A model generated the notes under the pieces. It was not told the origin of the DNA. It made no database searches and was given only the letters and a program-made list of their open reading frames with translations. Below are positions 63,844 to 64,000 of a DNA stretch of 64,000 nt, piece by piece. This stretch comes from Bacillus sp. EAC (lineage in GTDB: Bacteria; Bacillota; Bacilli; Bacillales; Bacillaceae_G). Position 1 is the first letter of the stretch; each line of letters starts with the position of its first letter. Both the position numbers and the translations under genes were made by a program. Where the stretch lies: positions 1-64,000 of the forward strand of contig NZ_NCSY01000004.1 of NCBI RefSeq assembly GCF_002156875.1. The letters run 5' to 3'.

Positions 63844-64000
63844 ATGCTTTTTTTATTAATATTAGCGATATTGGTAGTAATAATTATCATATTTTTAAAC
63901 ACATATCCACACTTTGGAAAGAAGTATTCTAAAGCAAGGATGGAAAGTTATCGAGCGCTCGAAAATTATTCAAATGGAAAATTCGTGAACCAAATACCAA
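63844..64000 (+). CDS. metallo-beta-lactamase-fold hydrolase, N-terminal part (cut by window end)
   Basis: 52 codons visible: TM segment FLLILAILVVIIIIFLNTYP, then HFGKKYSKARMESY and YSNGKFVNQIP. This N-terminus (FGGKxxxxxxxRYxxSxNYxxGKFVNxIPT pattern) is typical of membrane-anchored MBL-fold proteins related to NAPE-hydrolysing phospholipase D. The metal motif HxHxDH lies beyond the window. GGAGGT upstream of the ATG. Confidence 0.6.
   Translation, partial: MLFLLILAILVVIIIIFLNTYPHFGKKYSKARMESYRALENYSNGKFVNQIP

Overview
The window is AT-rich chromosomal DNA from a spore-forming member of the Bacillaceae. The evidence is dense: a trnD-like tRNA block followed by queG-yhbB-trmL-prkA-yhbH as in Bacillus subtilis; sporulation genes (prkA, yhbH, an H-type small acid-soluble spore protein, a YjcZ-type peptide); strong AGGAGG ribosome binding sites; many TTG/GTG starts; and T-box, TPP and FMN leaders. 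Species is not decidable from the window (a Gottfriedia-like Bacillus relative is my guess).

Layout. 1-800: tail of a tRNA operon (Gln, Gly, Cys, Leu, Leu) and a possible structured RNA. 1.4-9 kb: conserved queG to yhbH block. 9-14 kb: accessory genes, with a cupin gene flanked by a duplicated yhbH 3' end, a COG4705 membrane protein, and an HxlR regulator with an FMN reductase and a DoxX gene that share an operator. 13.9-28 kb: an envelope/lipid region (three DedA/VTT-family proteins, one fused to a decayed PAP2 domain; PssA; a BcrC-like undecaprenyl pyrophosphatase; a UgtP-like glycosyltransferase; two polysaccharide deacetylases; a two-component system), interrupted by an amino acid permease behind two tandem T-boxes. 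28-34 kb: mntH with an MntR-like box and a complete haem stress module hssRS-hrtBA. 34.7-42.3 kb: an unusual chemoreceptor, poxB, and a MerR-acyl-CoA synthetase-acyl-CoA dehydrogenase operon. 42.4-47.2 kb: copper module (membrane protein, csoR, copA, copZ, His-rich lipoprotein) followed by a 190-bp tandem repeat. 47.3-53.7 kb: thiamine genes in two divergent TPP-riboswitch transcripts (tenI-thiO-thiS-thiG-thiF and thiC). 53.7-60.3 kb: small spore and membrane proteins, two amino acid permeases, LacI and LysR regulators. 60.7-63.5 kb: FMN-riboswitch riboflavin operon with ribE, ribBA and ribH, but with ribD reduced to a 44-codon remnant. The window ends inside a metallo-beta-lactamase-fold gene.

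The most notable observations are: (1) four promoters at 10.1, 14.75, 20.3 and 21.1 kb carry paired TTTTCAT-type direct repeats spaced exactly 11 bp, three of them 10 nt upstream of a -10-like hexamer, the same geometry as the HssR box found here in front of hrtBA; this suggests an envelope regulon of the orphan two-component system at 23.3-25.3 kb; (2) the collapsed ribD; (3) tandem T-boxes; (4) palindrome-bounded 190-bp tandem repeats after the copper lipoprotein; (5) a DedA protein fused to a PAP2 domain that has lost its catalytic motifs. No CRISPR array, prophage or intact insertion sequence was seen.
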